Shown: piece by piece, positions 50,729 to 58,769 of the stretch
Numbering within the stretch: position 1 is the stretch's first letter
Layout of the letters: each line of letters begins with the position of its first letter
Assembly: GCF_009796285.1 (NCBI RefSeq)
Contig: NZ_CP047020.1
Span: 4,836,001 to 4,900,000, forward strand
Direction of reading: 5' to 3'
Length of the DNA: 64,000 nucleotides
Origin: Streptomyces broussonetiae
Lineage (GTDB): Bacteria; Actinomycetota; Actinomycetes; Streptomycetales; Streptomycetaceae
The notes under the pieces: model-generated
What the model saw: only the letters and a program-made list of their open reading frames with translations
Told to the model about the DNA's origin: nothing
The model's database searches: none
Made by a program: the position numbers and the translations under genes

Positions 50729-52072
50729 TCAGTCCCCGGCCACGAGCACTTCCTCCACGGCGTCGTGCCGGATGCGGTGCGACGGGACGCCGATACCCCG
50801 TAGCGCGTCGACACTGCTGCGGATCATGCCGGGCGGGCCCGAGAGATAGGCGTCGTACCCAGTCCAGGGGCCGTACTCCCGTACGGCGTCGGGGAGCCTG
50901 CGAAAGGCCCGCTGATCGATGACCGGCCGGACCGAGAGCCACGGGTGGGCGCGCTGGAGCCCGAGCATGCTGTCGATGTCGTACAGGTCGCTTTCGGTGC
51001 GGGCGCCGTAGAACACCTCGACGCGACGGCGCGCTCCGTGCTCGGCGACATCCTCGACCAGGGCCTTGATGGGCGCTATGCCGGTGCCACCGCCAAGGCA
51101 TAGCAGTCCGCCGTCGGTCTTGTGGTCGACGGTCATCGAACCAACCGGAGAGCCAAGGCGTATGACGTCTCCGGGCCGGGCGCGATGCACCAGCGCGCGG
51201 GAGACCCAGCCGGCCGGCACGGCCTTCACATGGAACGTCAGCAGACCGTCCGAGCGGGGCGCCGAGGCGAAGGAGTAGTGCCTCCACACCCGCGGCCACC
51301 AGGGTGTCTCCAGACTTGTGTACTGGCCCGCCAGAAAGGGATAGGGCTGGTCCGGGCGGACGGTGAGGACCGCGACGTCGGGGGTCCTCAGTTCATGCGT
51401 GACCACCTCGGCATGCCACCAGGCCGGCGAGAGCAGTTCGTCCATCGCGGCCGCATCGATCATGGTCTGGGACATCGTCGTGTACGCCCGCACCCACGCG
51501 GCCTCGGTCTCCGGGCTCCAGACGGCGGCGGCGTACTCGCTCAACGCGCCGATCAGGCATTCGCCCAGGACCGGATAGTGCTCGGCGCGCGTGCCGTACT
51601 TGCGGTGCCCACGGCCCAGGTCCCGCAGGTAGCCGACGAGAGCCGCGGTGTCGTCCAGATGCTCGGCTGCCGTGAGCAGCGCCTTCAGCAGGCGGTCCCG
51701 CTGGACGTCCATCGCGGCGGGGAACAGCGCGCGCAGCTCGGGATGACGGACGAAGAGCAGCGCGTAGAAGTAGGAGGTGACCTTGTCGGCGATCGGGGCT
51801 ATCTCAGCCATAGTGCGGCGGATGAGGACGGCGTCCGCAGAGGCCGGCTCGACAGCCGATGCCGACCGCTGCACCGGCACAACACGCTGTACGTCCGTCG
51901 ACGGCGAAGGAGGCACGTCCACTGGGCGCCAAGCAGGTGCGTCCACGGTTCCGTCGGCAGCCTGCTCCTGGTCACCGTCCGGCGGTAGAACCGGTGGAAC
52001 CTTGCGGGGCGTGAACCAGCCGTCCCCGCCCGACATGCCGTTCTCCCCCGGCGTGGTGGTCGGTGCGTCCAT
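50729..52072 (-). CDS. Globin-coupled FAD/NAD(P)H oxidoreductase (flavohaemoprotein-like)
   Basis: The 447-residue protein has a Pro/Asp-rich N-terminal extension (about 1-85), a bacterial globin domain (about 85-215; proximal His in RKYGTRAEHYPVLGE), an FAD-binding barrel (RHYSFASAPRSD) and an NAD-binding domain (LCLGGGTGIAPIKALVEDV, AYLSGPPGMI). Flavohaemoproteins turn NO and oxygen into nitrate. The globin has less conserved distal residues than Hmp, so an NO dioxygenase role is likely but not certain. ATG 52072 has a GAGGCGAGGG site; ATG 52036 is an alternative. A GCATGC-centred repeat lies upstream near 52128, with no recognisable NsrR site. Confidence 0.85.
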   Translation of the reverse strand: MDAPTTTPGENGMSGGDGWFTPRKVPPVLPPDGDQEQAADGTVDAPAWRPVDVPPSPSTDVQRVVPVQRSASAVEPASADAVLIRRTMAEIAPIADKVTSYFYALLFVRHPELRALFPAAMDVQRDRLLKALLTAAEHLDDTAALVGYLRDLGRGHRKYGTRAEHYPVLGECLIGALSEYAAAVWSPETEAAWVRAYTTMSQTMIDAAAMDELLSPAWWHAEVVTHELRTPDVAVLTVRPDQPYPFLAGQYTSLETPWWPRVWRHYSFASAPRSDGLLTFHVKAVPAGWVSRALVHRARPGDVIRLGSPVGSMTVDHKTDGGLLCLGGGTGIAPIKALVEDVAEHGARRRVEVFYGARTESDLYDIDSMLGLQRAHPWLSVRPVIDQRAFRRLPDAVREYGPWTGYDAYLSGPPGMIRSSVDALRGIGVPSHRIRHDAVEEVLVAGD

Positions 52073-52259
52073 GGTGTGCCCTCGCCTCGAACATCTTGCA
52101 GTCGGTCTGCGCACCTCCCCAGGGAAGATGCATGCTTTCCCCCCGGCCTGCGGCCAGCCGTAGCACCCTCCCCGACCCTACCGGCCGTCGCCGTGCGCAC
52201 AAGTCCGGCCCACTCCGCACACACAGTGGGCCGACGGGTGAGCCGATGGGACCCCTCAA

Positions 52260-52892
52260 CTACCGGGTGGAAGAGACCAGTTCATAGGCATCCCACAGAT
52301 CCCGCCCCGTGTAGGAGTGGGTCGCGAGGCCGGCCAGGTGAACATCCGCGTTGACCGCCACGGAGACCGGTACGGCAGCGAACAGATCCTTGTCCGACGA
52401 CGAGTCGCCGTATGCGACGCAGTCCGCCCGCGCCACCCCGAACTGCGCACAGAGCCGGTCCGCGACGGTGACCTTGGCCGCCGCGCTGAGCACCCCGGCC
52501 GGATCGACCGGCTCGGTGAACGGAACAGCTGGGAAGCGTGATCCATGGGCAGCGTGAGCGCCCCAGTCGAGCAGGCGTTCCACGAAGAAGGAAGGCGAGA
52601 GCGACACCACCGCGCAGTACTCGCCCGCGTTTCTGATCTCAGCCCAGACCTCGCGGATTCTGGCGAGCCAAGGCGCCGCCTCGAACGCGGTACTGACATG
52701 CGCCTCGGTCAGATCAGCCCATAGCGCGTACACCTGCGCCGCGTACTGCGGTGGACCGATCCGCCCTTCGGCGATCGCCCGGTCCAGCGCCACGGTCTCC
52801 GCTTCCAGCCCGAGCTGACGGGAGATCTCCACCGGGGCTGTGGTGCCGTGCAACAACGTGCCATCGAGGTCGAAGAGATGAAGTCTCGCCAT
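52260..52892 (-). CDS. HAD-IB family phosphatase (SerB-like)
   Basis: The 210-residue protein begins ARLHLFDLDGTLLHGTTAP (motif I, nucleophile Asp) and has VVSLSPSFFVERLL (motif II), a Lys in AAAKVTVADRL (motif III) and YGDSSSDKDLF (motif IV). The C1 cap of about 60 residues lies between motifs I and II, as in phosphoserine and other HAD-IB phosphatases. Natural substrate unknown. A perfect parS site lies 26-39 bp upstream, in the divergent gap with the acetyltransferase gene. Confidence 0.86.
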   Translation of the reverse strand: MARLHLFDLDGTLLHGTTAPVEISRQLGLEAETVALDRAIAEGRIGPPQYAAQVYALWADLTEAHVSTAFEAAPWLARIREVWAEIRNAGEYCAVVSLSPSFFVERLLDWGAHAAHGSRFPAVPFTEPVDPAGVLSAAAKVTVADRLCAQFGVARADCVAYGDSSSDKDLFAAVPVSVAVNADVHLAGLATHSYTGRDLWDAYELVSSTR

Positions 52893-52917
52893 GGCCCGAG
52901 GCTAACTGGCTGCCGAT

Positions 52918-52931
52918 GTTTCACGTGAAAC
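52918..52931. other. parS site upstream of the HAD-IB gene
   Basis: Perfect GTTTCACGTGAAAC palindrome between two divergent genes, flanked by GAT on one side and ACTCC on the other. Confidence 0.87.
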
Positions 52932-53042
52932 ACTCCAGGGCCGTCCATGAGCGGTGCTTTTGCTCACGCCATGACCAAAAGCACGTACGTCTCCTTCGAA
53001 ACGGGTGGACGCCAGGGGTGCCCGTCGGACAGCCTGACCTGC

Positions 53043-53909
53043 GTGCCGACTCCTTCTCTCGCCGCTCTGCCCATCCGCCGCCTGACGCTTCGCGATCTCA
53101 CCGCGTGCGCCGACCTGTCCGAGGACCGGGGGTGGCCACGCGAGGAACACAAGTGGGGCTTCCTCCTCACGGCCGGAAAGGGCTACGGCATCGACGACCC
53201 GCAGGGTGGTCTCGTCGCCGCCTGCGTCGTCACGGAGTACGGCCCATGGGGGCGGCCGGTCCTCGGTGCCGTCGGCATGGTCCTGGTGGCCGAACGCCAT
53301 GCCCGCCAGGGTGTCGGTCGCCGCCTGATGCGTCATGTCGTGTCTCTCATGGGGACCACTCCGCTGACCCTGCACGCCACGGAGAACGGTCGCCCCTTGT
53401 ACGAGGAACTCGGCTTCAAGGTGACAGGCCGGGCGGAGATGCTGATGGGCCGCTTCACGCCCGCAGGACCGGAATCCGGCGTCCGTACACGCGCCGCCAC
53501 CGCAGAGGACCTTCCCTCCATCCTGCGTCTGGACGAGGAGGTGTTCGGCACCGACCGAACCCCCGTCATCACTCGGCTGCCCGCCTTCGCCGACCAACTG
53601 CGGGTGGCCGAGGAGGACGGCCGGATCACCGGCTACACGGCCGCGTGGCCCAACATGGACACCCACGTCATCGGCCCGCTGATCGCCCGCGACGCCGAGA
53701 CCGCCAAGGCGCTCATCGCCTCGCTGGCAGCCCGTACGGACCGCCCGCTGCGCACCGACATCGATGTGCGCCACGAGGAACTGCTGGTCTGGGCAAAGGC
53801 ACGAGGACTGGCCCCCGTTGCGTTCAACTCCGTGATGACGTACAGCACCCCGGATCTCCCGGGAGACTGGACCCGACGGTTCGCCCCGCTGACGGTGGCG
53901 GCGGGCTGA
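53043..53909 (+). CDS. Tandem GNAT-type acetyltransferase
   Basis: The 288-residue protein contains two GNAT-like halves. The first (about 8-140) has the acetyl-CoA loop in VGMVLVAERHARQGVGRRLM and LYEELGFKVTG. The second (about 150-288) is degenerate at the CoA loop (VIGPLIARDAETAKALIASL). Tandem GNATs of this shape acetylate small amines or act on GCN5-related substrates that cannot be named here. The start is uncertain: GTG 53043 is chosen because the fold begins within a few residues, while ATG 52971 and ATG 52947 add a leader of weaker codon bias. Confidence 0.78.
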   Translation: MPTPSLAALPIRRLTLRDLTACADLSEDRGWPREEHKWGFLLTAGKGYGIDDPQGGLVAACVVTEYGPWGRPVLGAVGMVLVAERHARQGVGRRLMRHVVSLMGTTPLTLHATENGRPLYEELGFKVTGRAEMLMGRFTPAGPESGVRTRAATAEDLPSILRLDEEVFGTDRTPVITRLPAFADQLRVAEEDGRITGYTAAWPNMDTHVIGPLIARDAETAKALIASLAARTDRPLRTDIDVRHEELLVWAKARGLAPVAFNSVMTYSTPDLPGDWTRRFAPLTVAAG

Positions 53910-53924
53910 GCCCTCGTATGCCGA

Positions 53925-53962
53925 ACGCCGGCCCCACTGCTGAAACATGGCGAGGCCGGCGT
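53925..53962. terminator. Bidirectional hairpin terminator between acetyltransferase and HbpS-like genes
   Basis: A 9-bp perfect stem (ACGCCGGCC at 53925-53933, GGCCGGCGT at 53954-53962) with a 20-nt loop sits in the 74-bp gap between two convergent genes. Confidence 0.6.
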
Positions 53963-53983
53963 CGGTCTGTCGGAGCCGTGGGG

Positions 53984-54403
53984 TCAGGCAAGTGCCCGGA
54001 CGGCCGCGGTGGCGAAGCCGTGGTCCTGCTCCGGTGCGCCGCCGCCGACGCCGATGGCGCCGATCAACCGGCCGTCACGGTGAAGGGGCACACCGCCCGC
54101 AATGAACAGCAGAGGACGGTCGAGGGCCGTGGGCAGCGTGTGGAAGAGGCCACCCGGCTGGACGGCATCGACCAGGTCCGCGGTGGGCGCGTTGAGCTGG
54201 AGCGCCGTGTAGGCCTTGCGGGTGCTGGTCTCGCCGGAGATCAGCACCGCCCGGTCGTCACGGCGGAAGGCGAGCAGGTGACCGCCTGCATCCAGGACGG
54301 TGACGCTGACGGTGACTCCGGCATCCTCGGCGGCGCGGCGGGCCGTGGCAACAAGCAGCTCGGCTTCCTCGGTGGACAGCGGGGCGACAGTGGTGGTGCT
54401 CAT
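53984..54403 (-). CDS. HbpS/GlcG family protein (haem-binding-like, DUF336)
   Basis: The 139-residue protein has the family blocks VTVLDAGGHLLAFRRDD, STRKAYTALQL, GGVPLHRDGRLIGAIGVGGG and a His/Asp-containing QDHGFATAA end. HbpS of S. reticuli binds haem and senses redox stress, but this protein has no signal peptide and lacks HbpS-specific context, so it may act in the cytosol. The ATG at 54403 has AAGGAG 6-11 bp upstream. It follows the MFS gene in the same direction after 127 bp. Confidence 0.82.
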   Translation of the reverse strand: MSTTTVAPLSTEEAELLVATARRAAEDAGVTVSVTVLDAGGHLLAFRRDDRAVLISGETSTRKAYTALQLNAPTADLVDAVQPGGLFHTLPTALDRPLLFIAGGVPLHRDGRLIGAIGVGGGAPEQDHGFATAAVRALA

Positions 54404-54530
54404 GGAGCGTTCTCCTTGGGTGGTGTTGAGACCTGGGGGCCTGCCGAGGTCATGGGTGTTGCCGGGGTCTGGATTGCTGTCCGTCTGGGGTGTTGCTCGG
54501 ATCCAGGCAACTGAGGCCACGGCCCGGGGT

Positions 54531-55739
54531 TCAGTGGTGGACCGGGGTCTGCTGTCCGGCGGGCGTCCCGGAGGCGATCACGGTGCTGTGCGGGCCACCG
54601 CGGCGCTCCAAGGCCGCCGAGAGGACAGCGAGGACCAGGGCGGCCGCGGCGAGGACGGCACCGATCCAGTTGGGGGCCGTGTAGCCGAAGCCGGCCGCGA
54701 TCACGATGCCGCCGAGCCAGGCGGACAGGGCGTTGCCCAGATTGAAGGCGCCGATGTTGACCGCCGACGCGAGAGTCGGGGCGCCGTGCGCCTGATCGAG
54801 GACGCGCTTCTGCAGCGGAGGGACAGTCGCGAAGCCGAGGGCGCCGATCAGGGTGATGGTCACGGCCGCCGCGATCTTGTTGTGGGCGGTCAGGGTGAAC
54901 AGCGCCAGGACGACGGCCAGCGCGCCCAGGGAGACGTACAGCATCGGCATCAGGGCGCGGTCGGCGAACTTTCCACCGATGAGATTGCCGCCCACCATGC
55001 CAAGTCCGAACAGGACGAGCAGCCAGGTGACCGACCCGTCGGCGAAACCGGCGATGTGGGTCATCATCGGCGCGATGTAGGTGATGGCCGCGAAGACACC
55101 GCCGAAACCGAGGACGGTCATCGCCATGGCGAGCAGAACCTGGGTGTTCTTGAAGGCGGCCAGCTCGTGCCGCAGGTGGACTCCCTCGGGCTTCGGCAGC
55201 TCGGGTACGAGCTTGGCGATGCCGGCGAGGCCGACGACTCCGAGAGCGGCGACGATGCCGAAGGTGACACGCCAGCCGACGTGCTGGCCGATGAGGGTGC
55301 CCAGCGGGACGCCGACGACATTGGCGACGGTCAGGCCGGTGAACATCATGGCGATGGCGCCTGCCTTCTTGTGGGGAGCCACCAGCTCGGCCGCGACGAC
55401 CGAGCCGATACCGAAGAAGGCACCGTGGGCGAGCGAGGCGATCACCCGTCCGATCAGCATGACCGCGAAGGCGGGGGCCACCGCGGACAGCAGGTTTCCG
55501 GCGATGAACAAGCCCATCAGCAGCATCAGCATCCGCTTACGGGGGACCTTGGTGCCGAGCACAGTCATCAGCGGGGCGCCCAGGACCACGCCGAGCGCGT
55601 AGCCGGTCACGAGGAGGCCCGCCGTCGGGATGGAGACCCCGAAATCGCCCGCGACCTCGGGCAGCAAACCCATGATCACGAACTCGGTCGTTCCGATTCC
55701 GAAGGCCCCGATCGCGAGGGCCAGAAGCGCGAGAGGCAT
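54531..55739 (-). CDS. MFS transporter (DHA1-type drug/sugar efflux)
   Basis: The 402-residue protein has 12 membrane helices and motif A-like GAPLMTVLGTKVPRKRML between helices 2 and 3. It starts PLALLALAIGAFGIGTTEFV, which resembles the AraJ/PbuE/Bcr-like proton antiporters. It is divergent from a MarR gene with a 142-bp gap carrying an inverted repeat, so MarR probably represses it in response to an exported compound. The ATG at 55739 has a weak GAAGG site upstream. Confidence 0.88.
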   Translation of the reverse strand: MPLALLALAIGAFGIGTTEFVIMGLLPEVAGDFGVSIPTAGLLVTGYALGVVLGAPLMTVLGTKVPRKRMLMLLMGLFIAGNLLSAVAPAFAVMLIGRVIASLAHGAFFGIGSVVAAELVAPHKKAGAIAMMFTGLTVANVVGVPLGTLIGQHVGWRVTFGIVAALGVVGLAGIAKLVPELPKPEGVHLRHELAAFKNTQVLLAMAMTVLGFGGVFAAITYIAPMMTHIAGFADGSVTWLLVLFGLGMVGGNLIGGKFADRALMPMLYVSLGALAVVLALFTLTAHNKIAAAVTITLIGALGFATVPPLQKRVLDQAHGAPTLASAVNIGAFNLGNALSAWLGGIVIAAGFGYTAPNWIGAVLAAAALVLAVLSAALERRGGPHSTVIASGTPAGQQTPVHH

Positions 55740-55788
55740 GAGGGATGAACCTTCCCAGACGATTGCAGGGGCGCTTTGCGTGCGTTCA

Positions 55789-55830
55789 CAATAGTTGCAG
55801 ACGCGGGCTACACGCAACAACGCACTATTG
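55789..55830. promoter_or_regulatory. Candidate MarR operator in the MFS/MarR divergent region
   Basis: CAATAGT at 55789-55795 is repeated inverted as ACTATTG at 55824-55830. GTTGC/GCAAC elements are nested inside (55795-55798, 55814-55818). The centre lies between the two divergent genes, 50 bp from the MFS start. Pairing of this repeat with the MarR protein is inference. Confidence 0.55.
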
Positions 55831-55881
55831 CGCGGTTGCTCTACTCTGGAGACAGCCACTCCGGGACGGAGGAAAACGCCA

Positions 55882-56340
55882 ATGACAGCGACGGACCCCG
55901 CGCTCACCGCCCTTGCCCAGGGCTGGTGTGCCCTCTCTGCGCTGCACGGAAGGATCGAGGCGCACATCGAGCGCGCCCTGCAGGCGCAGCACGATCTGAG
56001 CGTGCGCGAGTACTCCCTGCTGGACGTGCTCAGCCGGCAGCACGACGGAGACGGCGGTCACCTGCAGATGAAGCAGGTCGCCGACGCGGTCGTCCTCAGC
56101 CAGAGCGCCACGACCCGTCTGGTGACCCGGTTGGAGGATCGCGGCCTGCTGGAGCGTTACCTGTGCCCCACCGACCGGCGCGGCATCTACACCAACGTCA
56201 CCGCGGCGGGCCTGCGCCTGCTGGAGGAGGCACGGCCCACCAACGACGCCGCCCTGCGCAAGGCCCTGGACGAGGCCTCCAGAAACCCGGAGCTGGCCCC
56301 GCTGGTTCGGGTCGTGGAGTCTCTGAACGTGCCCGCGTAG
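55882..56340 (+). CDS. MarR family transcriptional regulator
   Basis: The 152-residue protein has the winged helix at about residues 35-110 (LSVREYSLLDVLSRQ, DAVVLSQSATTRLVTRLEDR, CPTDRRGIYTNVT). These dimers usually respond to phenolic or drug-like ligands. The ATG at 55882 has GGAGGA 8 bp upstream. It is divergent from the MFS gene, and the next gene (GNAT) starts 9 bp downstream, so the two are cotranscribed. Confidence 0.9.
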   Translation: MTATDPALTALAQGWCALSALHGRIEAHIERALQAQHDLSVREYSLLDVLSRQHDGDGGHLQMKQVADAVVLSQSATTRLVTRLEDRGLLERYLCPTDRRGIYTNVTAAGLRLLEEARPTNDAALRKALDEASRNPELAPLVRVVESLNVPA

Positions 56341-56349
56341 GGTGCGGGC

Positions 56350-56802
56350 ATGGGAGATCTTGAGATACGGCATGCGAGCGCCGACGACCTTCCGGCGATT
56401 GTCGCGATGCTCGCCGACGATCCGCTGGGCGCCCAACGCGAGTCGCCCGACGACCTGACCCCGTACCGGGCCGCATTGGAACGCCTCGAGGCCGATCCGA
56501 ACCAGCACCTCGTCGTCGCCGTACGCGAAGGCCAGGTGATCGGAACTCTTCAACTCACGATCATTCCGGGGCTCTCCCGCAAGGGAGCGACCCGCGCACT
56601 CATCGAGGCCGTGCGCATCCACGCCGACGAGCGCGGCGGAGGTCTCGGCGGCCTTCTGATCCAGTGGGCGATCGACACCTCCCGTCGACTCGGGTGCGCG
56701 GTGGTTCAGCTGACGTCCGACAAATCCCGCACCGACGCCCACCGCTTCTACGTACGACTGGGCTTCACCGCATCGCACGAGGGCTTCAAGCTCCAACTGT
56801 GA
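56350..56802 (+). CDS. GNAT family N-acetyltransferase
   Basis: The 150-residue protein shows the GNAT core with acetyl-CoA loop ADERGGGLGGLLIQWAIDTS and the C-terminal DAHRFYVRLGFTASHEGFKL. It starts GDLEIRHASADDLPAIVAML, 9 bp after the MarR stop. Substrate is unknown; linkage to a MarR/MFS pair suggests drug or stress response, which is inference. Confidence 0.88.
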   Translation: MGDLEIRHASADDLPAIVAMLADDPLGAQRESPDDLTPYRAALERLEADPNQHLVVAVREGQVIGTLQLTIIPGLSRKGATRALIEAVRIHADERGGGLGGLLIQWAIDTSRRLGCAVVQLTSDKSRTDAHRFYVRLGFTASHEGFKLQL

Positions 56803-56834
56803 CGGCGAGGCAAGTTGAGGCCTGACCGGCACGA

Positions 56835-56883
56835 CACGTGACTGGGGGGGGTGTTTCACGTGAAACACCCCCCCAGTCACGTG
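56835..56883. terminator. Bidirectional terminator stem carrying a parS site
   Basis: The 49-bp inverted repeat between two convergent genes runs from CACGTGACT through a G8 run to GTGTTTCAC and back through its complement. Each arm is about 24 nt, with one bulged G. Its exact centre is a perfect parS (56853-56866). The stem is suitable for terminating both the GNAT gene (plus) and the serine hydrolase gene (minus). Confidence 0.85.
56853..56866. other. parS site at the centre of a terminator palindrome
   Basis: Perfect GTTTCACGTGAAAC, flanked symmetrically by GT/AC and G/C runs inside the larger inverted repeat at 56835-56883. Confidence 0.87.
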
Positions 56884-56887
56884 CGGC

Positions 56888-58273
56888 CTAGCCGATACCC
56901 CGCCAACCGTCGGGGTCGATTCCGCCCGGCACCGGCGCCTCAGCGTCGTACGGCTGCCGTGTGAACACGAACGACCCGAGGTCGAGATGGCTCATGGCTC
57001 CGTCGGGGCGTCGTACCGGCCGCAACAGCTCGCCGGCGAAGTAACCCTCCAGACCCGTCCAGGTGCCATCACCATTGGGGCGGAAGCGGGAGCGCCGGCC
57101 GCCGCCGGTCAGCGGGCTCAGCGCGAGCAGGCCGTCGGCGGTCACCCGCAGGCCGAAGGCGTTGGTTCCCCAGTACCACTGCCCTGCTAGATCCAGGACC
57201 GACGGATCGACCTCGCGCAGCGGCCTCCAGGGCTCCGGGATCCGCGGCTCCGCCTCGGCAACGATACGGACGAGATCTGCAGCCACCGCTCCCACCAGCG
57301 GCCCACTCGTACAGTTCGCAAGGACCACGGCGGCCACATCCTCGTCCACGCTGATGACGAGGTTCGCCAGGAAGCCCGGGAGCGAGCCACCGTGCCCGAC
57401 AAGGAGTCGGCCGTCGCGACGCTGGATCTGCATCCCGAGGCCGTACGTGGCCCCGTCCAGTACGTCCGCCGTTCCGGCGGGCGCCGCCGGTGTCCGCATC
57501 TCACGCACCGACTCCGCGCTCAGGACCCGCTCGTCCCCCGCGGCCAAGAACGCGGCGAACCGCGCTAGGTCCCCCGTGGTCGACCACAGTTGGCCGGCCG
57601 GAGCCATCCGGCCCAGATCCTCCAACGGCTCAGGCAGCAGCGCGTCCGCCCACGGATGCACGGCCCAGCCACCTGCGTGCGGAGTCCGTGGCTGCGCGCT
57701 CGTGCGGTGCAGGCCCAGCGGGTCGAGGATTTCGTCATGCAGCACCTCCTCCCAAGCAGCGCCACGCAGCTCTTCCACCAGCGCGCCGAGCAGGGTGTAG
57801 CCGGGGTTGGAGTAGTGGTGCCGACGGCCGACGGGGTGCAGGAACGGCTGTTCGCCGAGCACATCGCTCAGCTCGGGACGCAGGGCGCCAGGAGTCCGCT
57901 CCCACCAGGGCGCGGGGGACTCGGCCGCCAACCCCGCGGTGTGCGCGAGCAGTTCGGCGACCGTCGCCTCTCCCGCACCGGTACCCGACAGATGCTTCTC
58001 CAGCGGATCACCGAGGTCGAGCCGCCCCTCGTCACGCAGCCGCATCACCAGAACGGCGGTGAAGGTCTTGGTGATCGACCCGATCCGGTACTGCACGGTC
58101 TCGTCCGGAGCATGCCCGTCCACCGAGGTCCGCGCCCCGTGCCACACAGCCCGGCCGCCCCGCACGACGGCTGCGACCAGCGACGGTGACCGCCCTTCGG
58201 CCTGCCCGACGGCGATCCGGTGCAGCAGGGCCCGTCGGGTTGCGGGGAGCAGCTCTTCCTGAGATGTCGTCAT
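56888..58273 (-). CDS. Serine hydrolase of the class C beta-lactamase / penicillin-binding-protein family
   Basis: The 461-residue protein has the nucleophile motif SITK (about residue 66) in YRIGSITKTFTAVLVMRL, the Tyr motif in HHYSNPGYTLLGALVEEL and the third motif in LVGHGGSLPGF. A C-terminal lipocalin-like domain covers about residues 350-461 (AFGLRVTADGLLALSPL). No signal peptide is seen, so it is probably a cytosolic esterase or D-aminopeptidase rather than a resistance enzyme. The ATG at 58273 precedes TTSQEELLPATRRALL; the longer frame to 58339 lacks coding support. Confidence 0.87.
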   Translation of the reverse strand: MTTSQEELLPATRRALLHRIAVGQAEGRSPSLVAAVVRGGRAVWHGARTSVDGHAPDETVQYRIGSITKTFTAVLVMRLRDEGRLDLGDPLEKHLSGTGAGEATVAELLAHTAGLAAESPAPWWERTPGALRPELSDVLGEQPFLHPVGRRHHYSNPGYTLLGALVEELRGAAWEEVLHDEILDPLGLHRTSAQPRTPHAGGWAVHPWADALLPEPLEDLGRMAPAGQLWSTTGDLARFAAFLAAGDERVLSAESVREMRTPAAPAGTADVLDGATYGLGMQIQRRDGRLLVGHGGSLPGFLANLVISVDEDVAAVVLANCTSGPLVGAVAADLVRIVAEAEPRIPEPWRPLREVDPSVLDLAGQWYWGTNAFGLRVTADGLLALSPLTGGGRRSRFRPNGDGTWTGLEGYFAGELLRPVRRPDGAMSHLDLGSFVFTRQPYDAEAPVPGGIDPDGWRGIG

Positions 58274-58381
58274 GGGCTCAGTCCATCTGGTGGAACAGCG
58301 GGCGTCGAATCCATTTCGCCGCCTTCCGCAGGGTCTCACGGTTCGTGTCGAACGCTGAGGTCCCGGCTGTGCCCGGATTCT

Positions 58382-58720
58382 CTAGGCCGTTGCCCGCCGG
58401 ACGGGGTAGTTCCAGCGTGTGAGCGCCCGGACGACGGCTTCGGCACCGATGGGGTTGGCGCTGTGAACGAAGACCGTTCCTATGCGGAAGGGCCGGCCAC
58501 TGAAGGCGGCCTCTTCCATGAGGGTCACTACGGCCATGATGGTGTCGTCGCCGCCGAGATCGTGGTCGAGCCAGAGTTCGTCGATGAAGCTGTCGCGGTG
58601 TTCTTGCAGGAGCTGGATGCCTTCGCGGCTGGTGCGGGCGATCCGCGTGGCCCTGGGGAGCGGCCGAAGGTCGTCAATGCCGAGGATGACGGGCTTCAGT
58701 GCGGCTGGATCCTCTTTCAC
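58382..58720 (-). CDS. Small protein resembling the cyclic-phosphate processing receiver domain
   Basis: The 112-residue protein has a receiver-like alpha/beta pattern: VILGIDDLRPLP, then DELWLDHDLGGDDTIMAVV, then FRIGTVFVHSANPIGAEAVV. The DHDLGG segment matches the small domain that accompanies RNA/nucleotide cyclic-phosphate processing systems, as I recall the family. No conflict-system partner is adjacent here. GTG 58720 is the only start that includes the first strand. It is downstream of dnaB on the same strand (49-bp gap). Confidence 0.65.
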   Translation of the reverse strand: MKEDPAALKPVILGIDDLRPLPRATRIARTSREGIQLLQEHRDSFIDELWLDHDLGGDDTIMAVVTLMEEAAFSGRPFRIGTVFVHSANPIGAEAVVRALTRWNYPVRRATA

Positions 58721-58769
58721 CTGATCATCATCACAGGGGAGTAGCCGCCCAAAGCTCCCCTTCCGGGGA

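Noticed and set aside
52120..52145. A GCATGC-centred sequence upstream of the globin-reductase as an NsrR site.
   Set aside because: Only the six-base centre and short outer arms are symmetrical; it does not match the NsrR operator pattern well enough to annotate.
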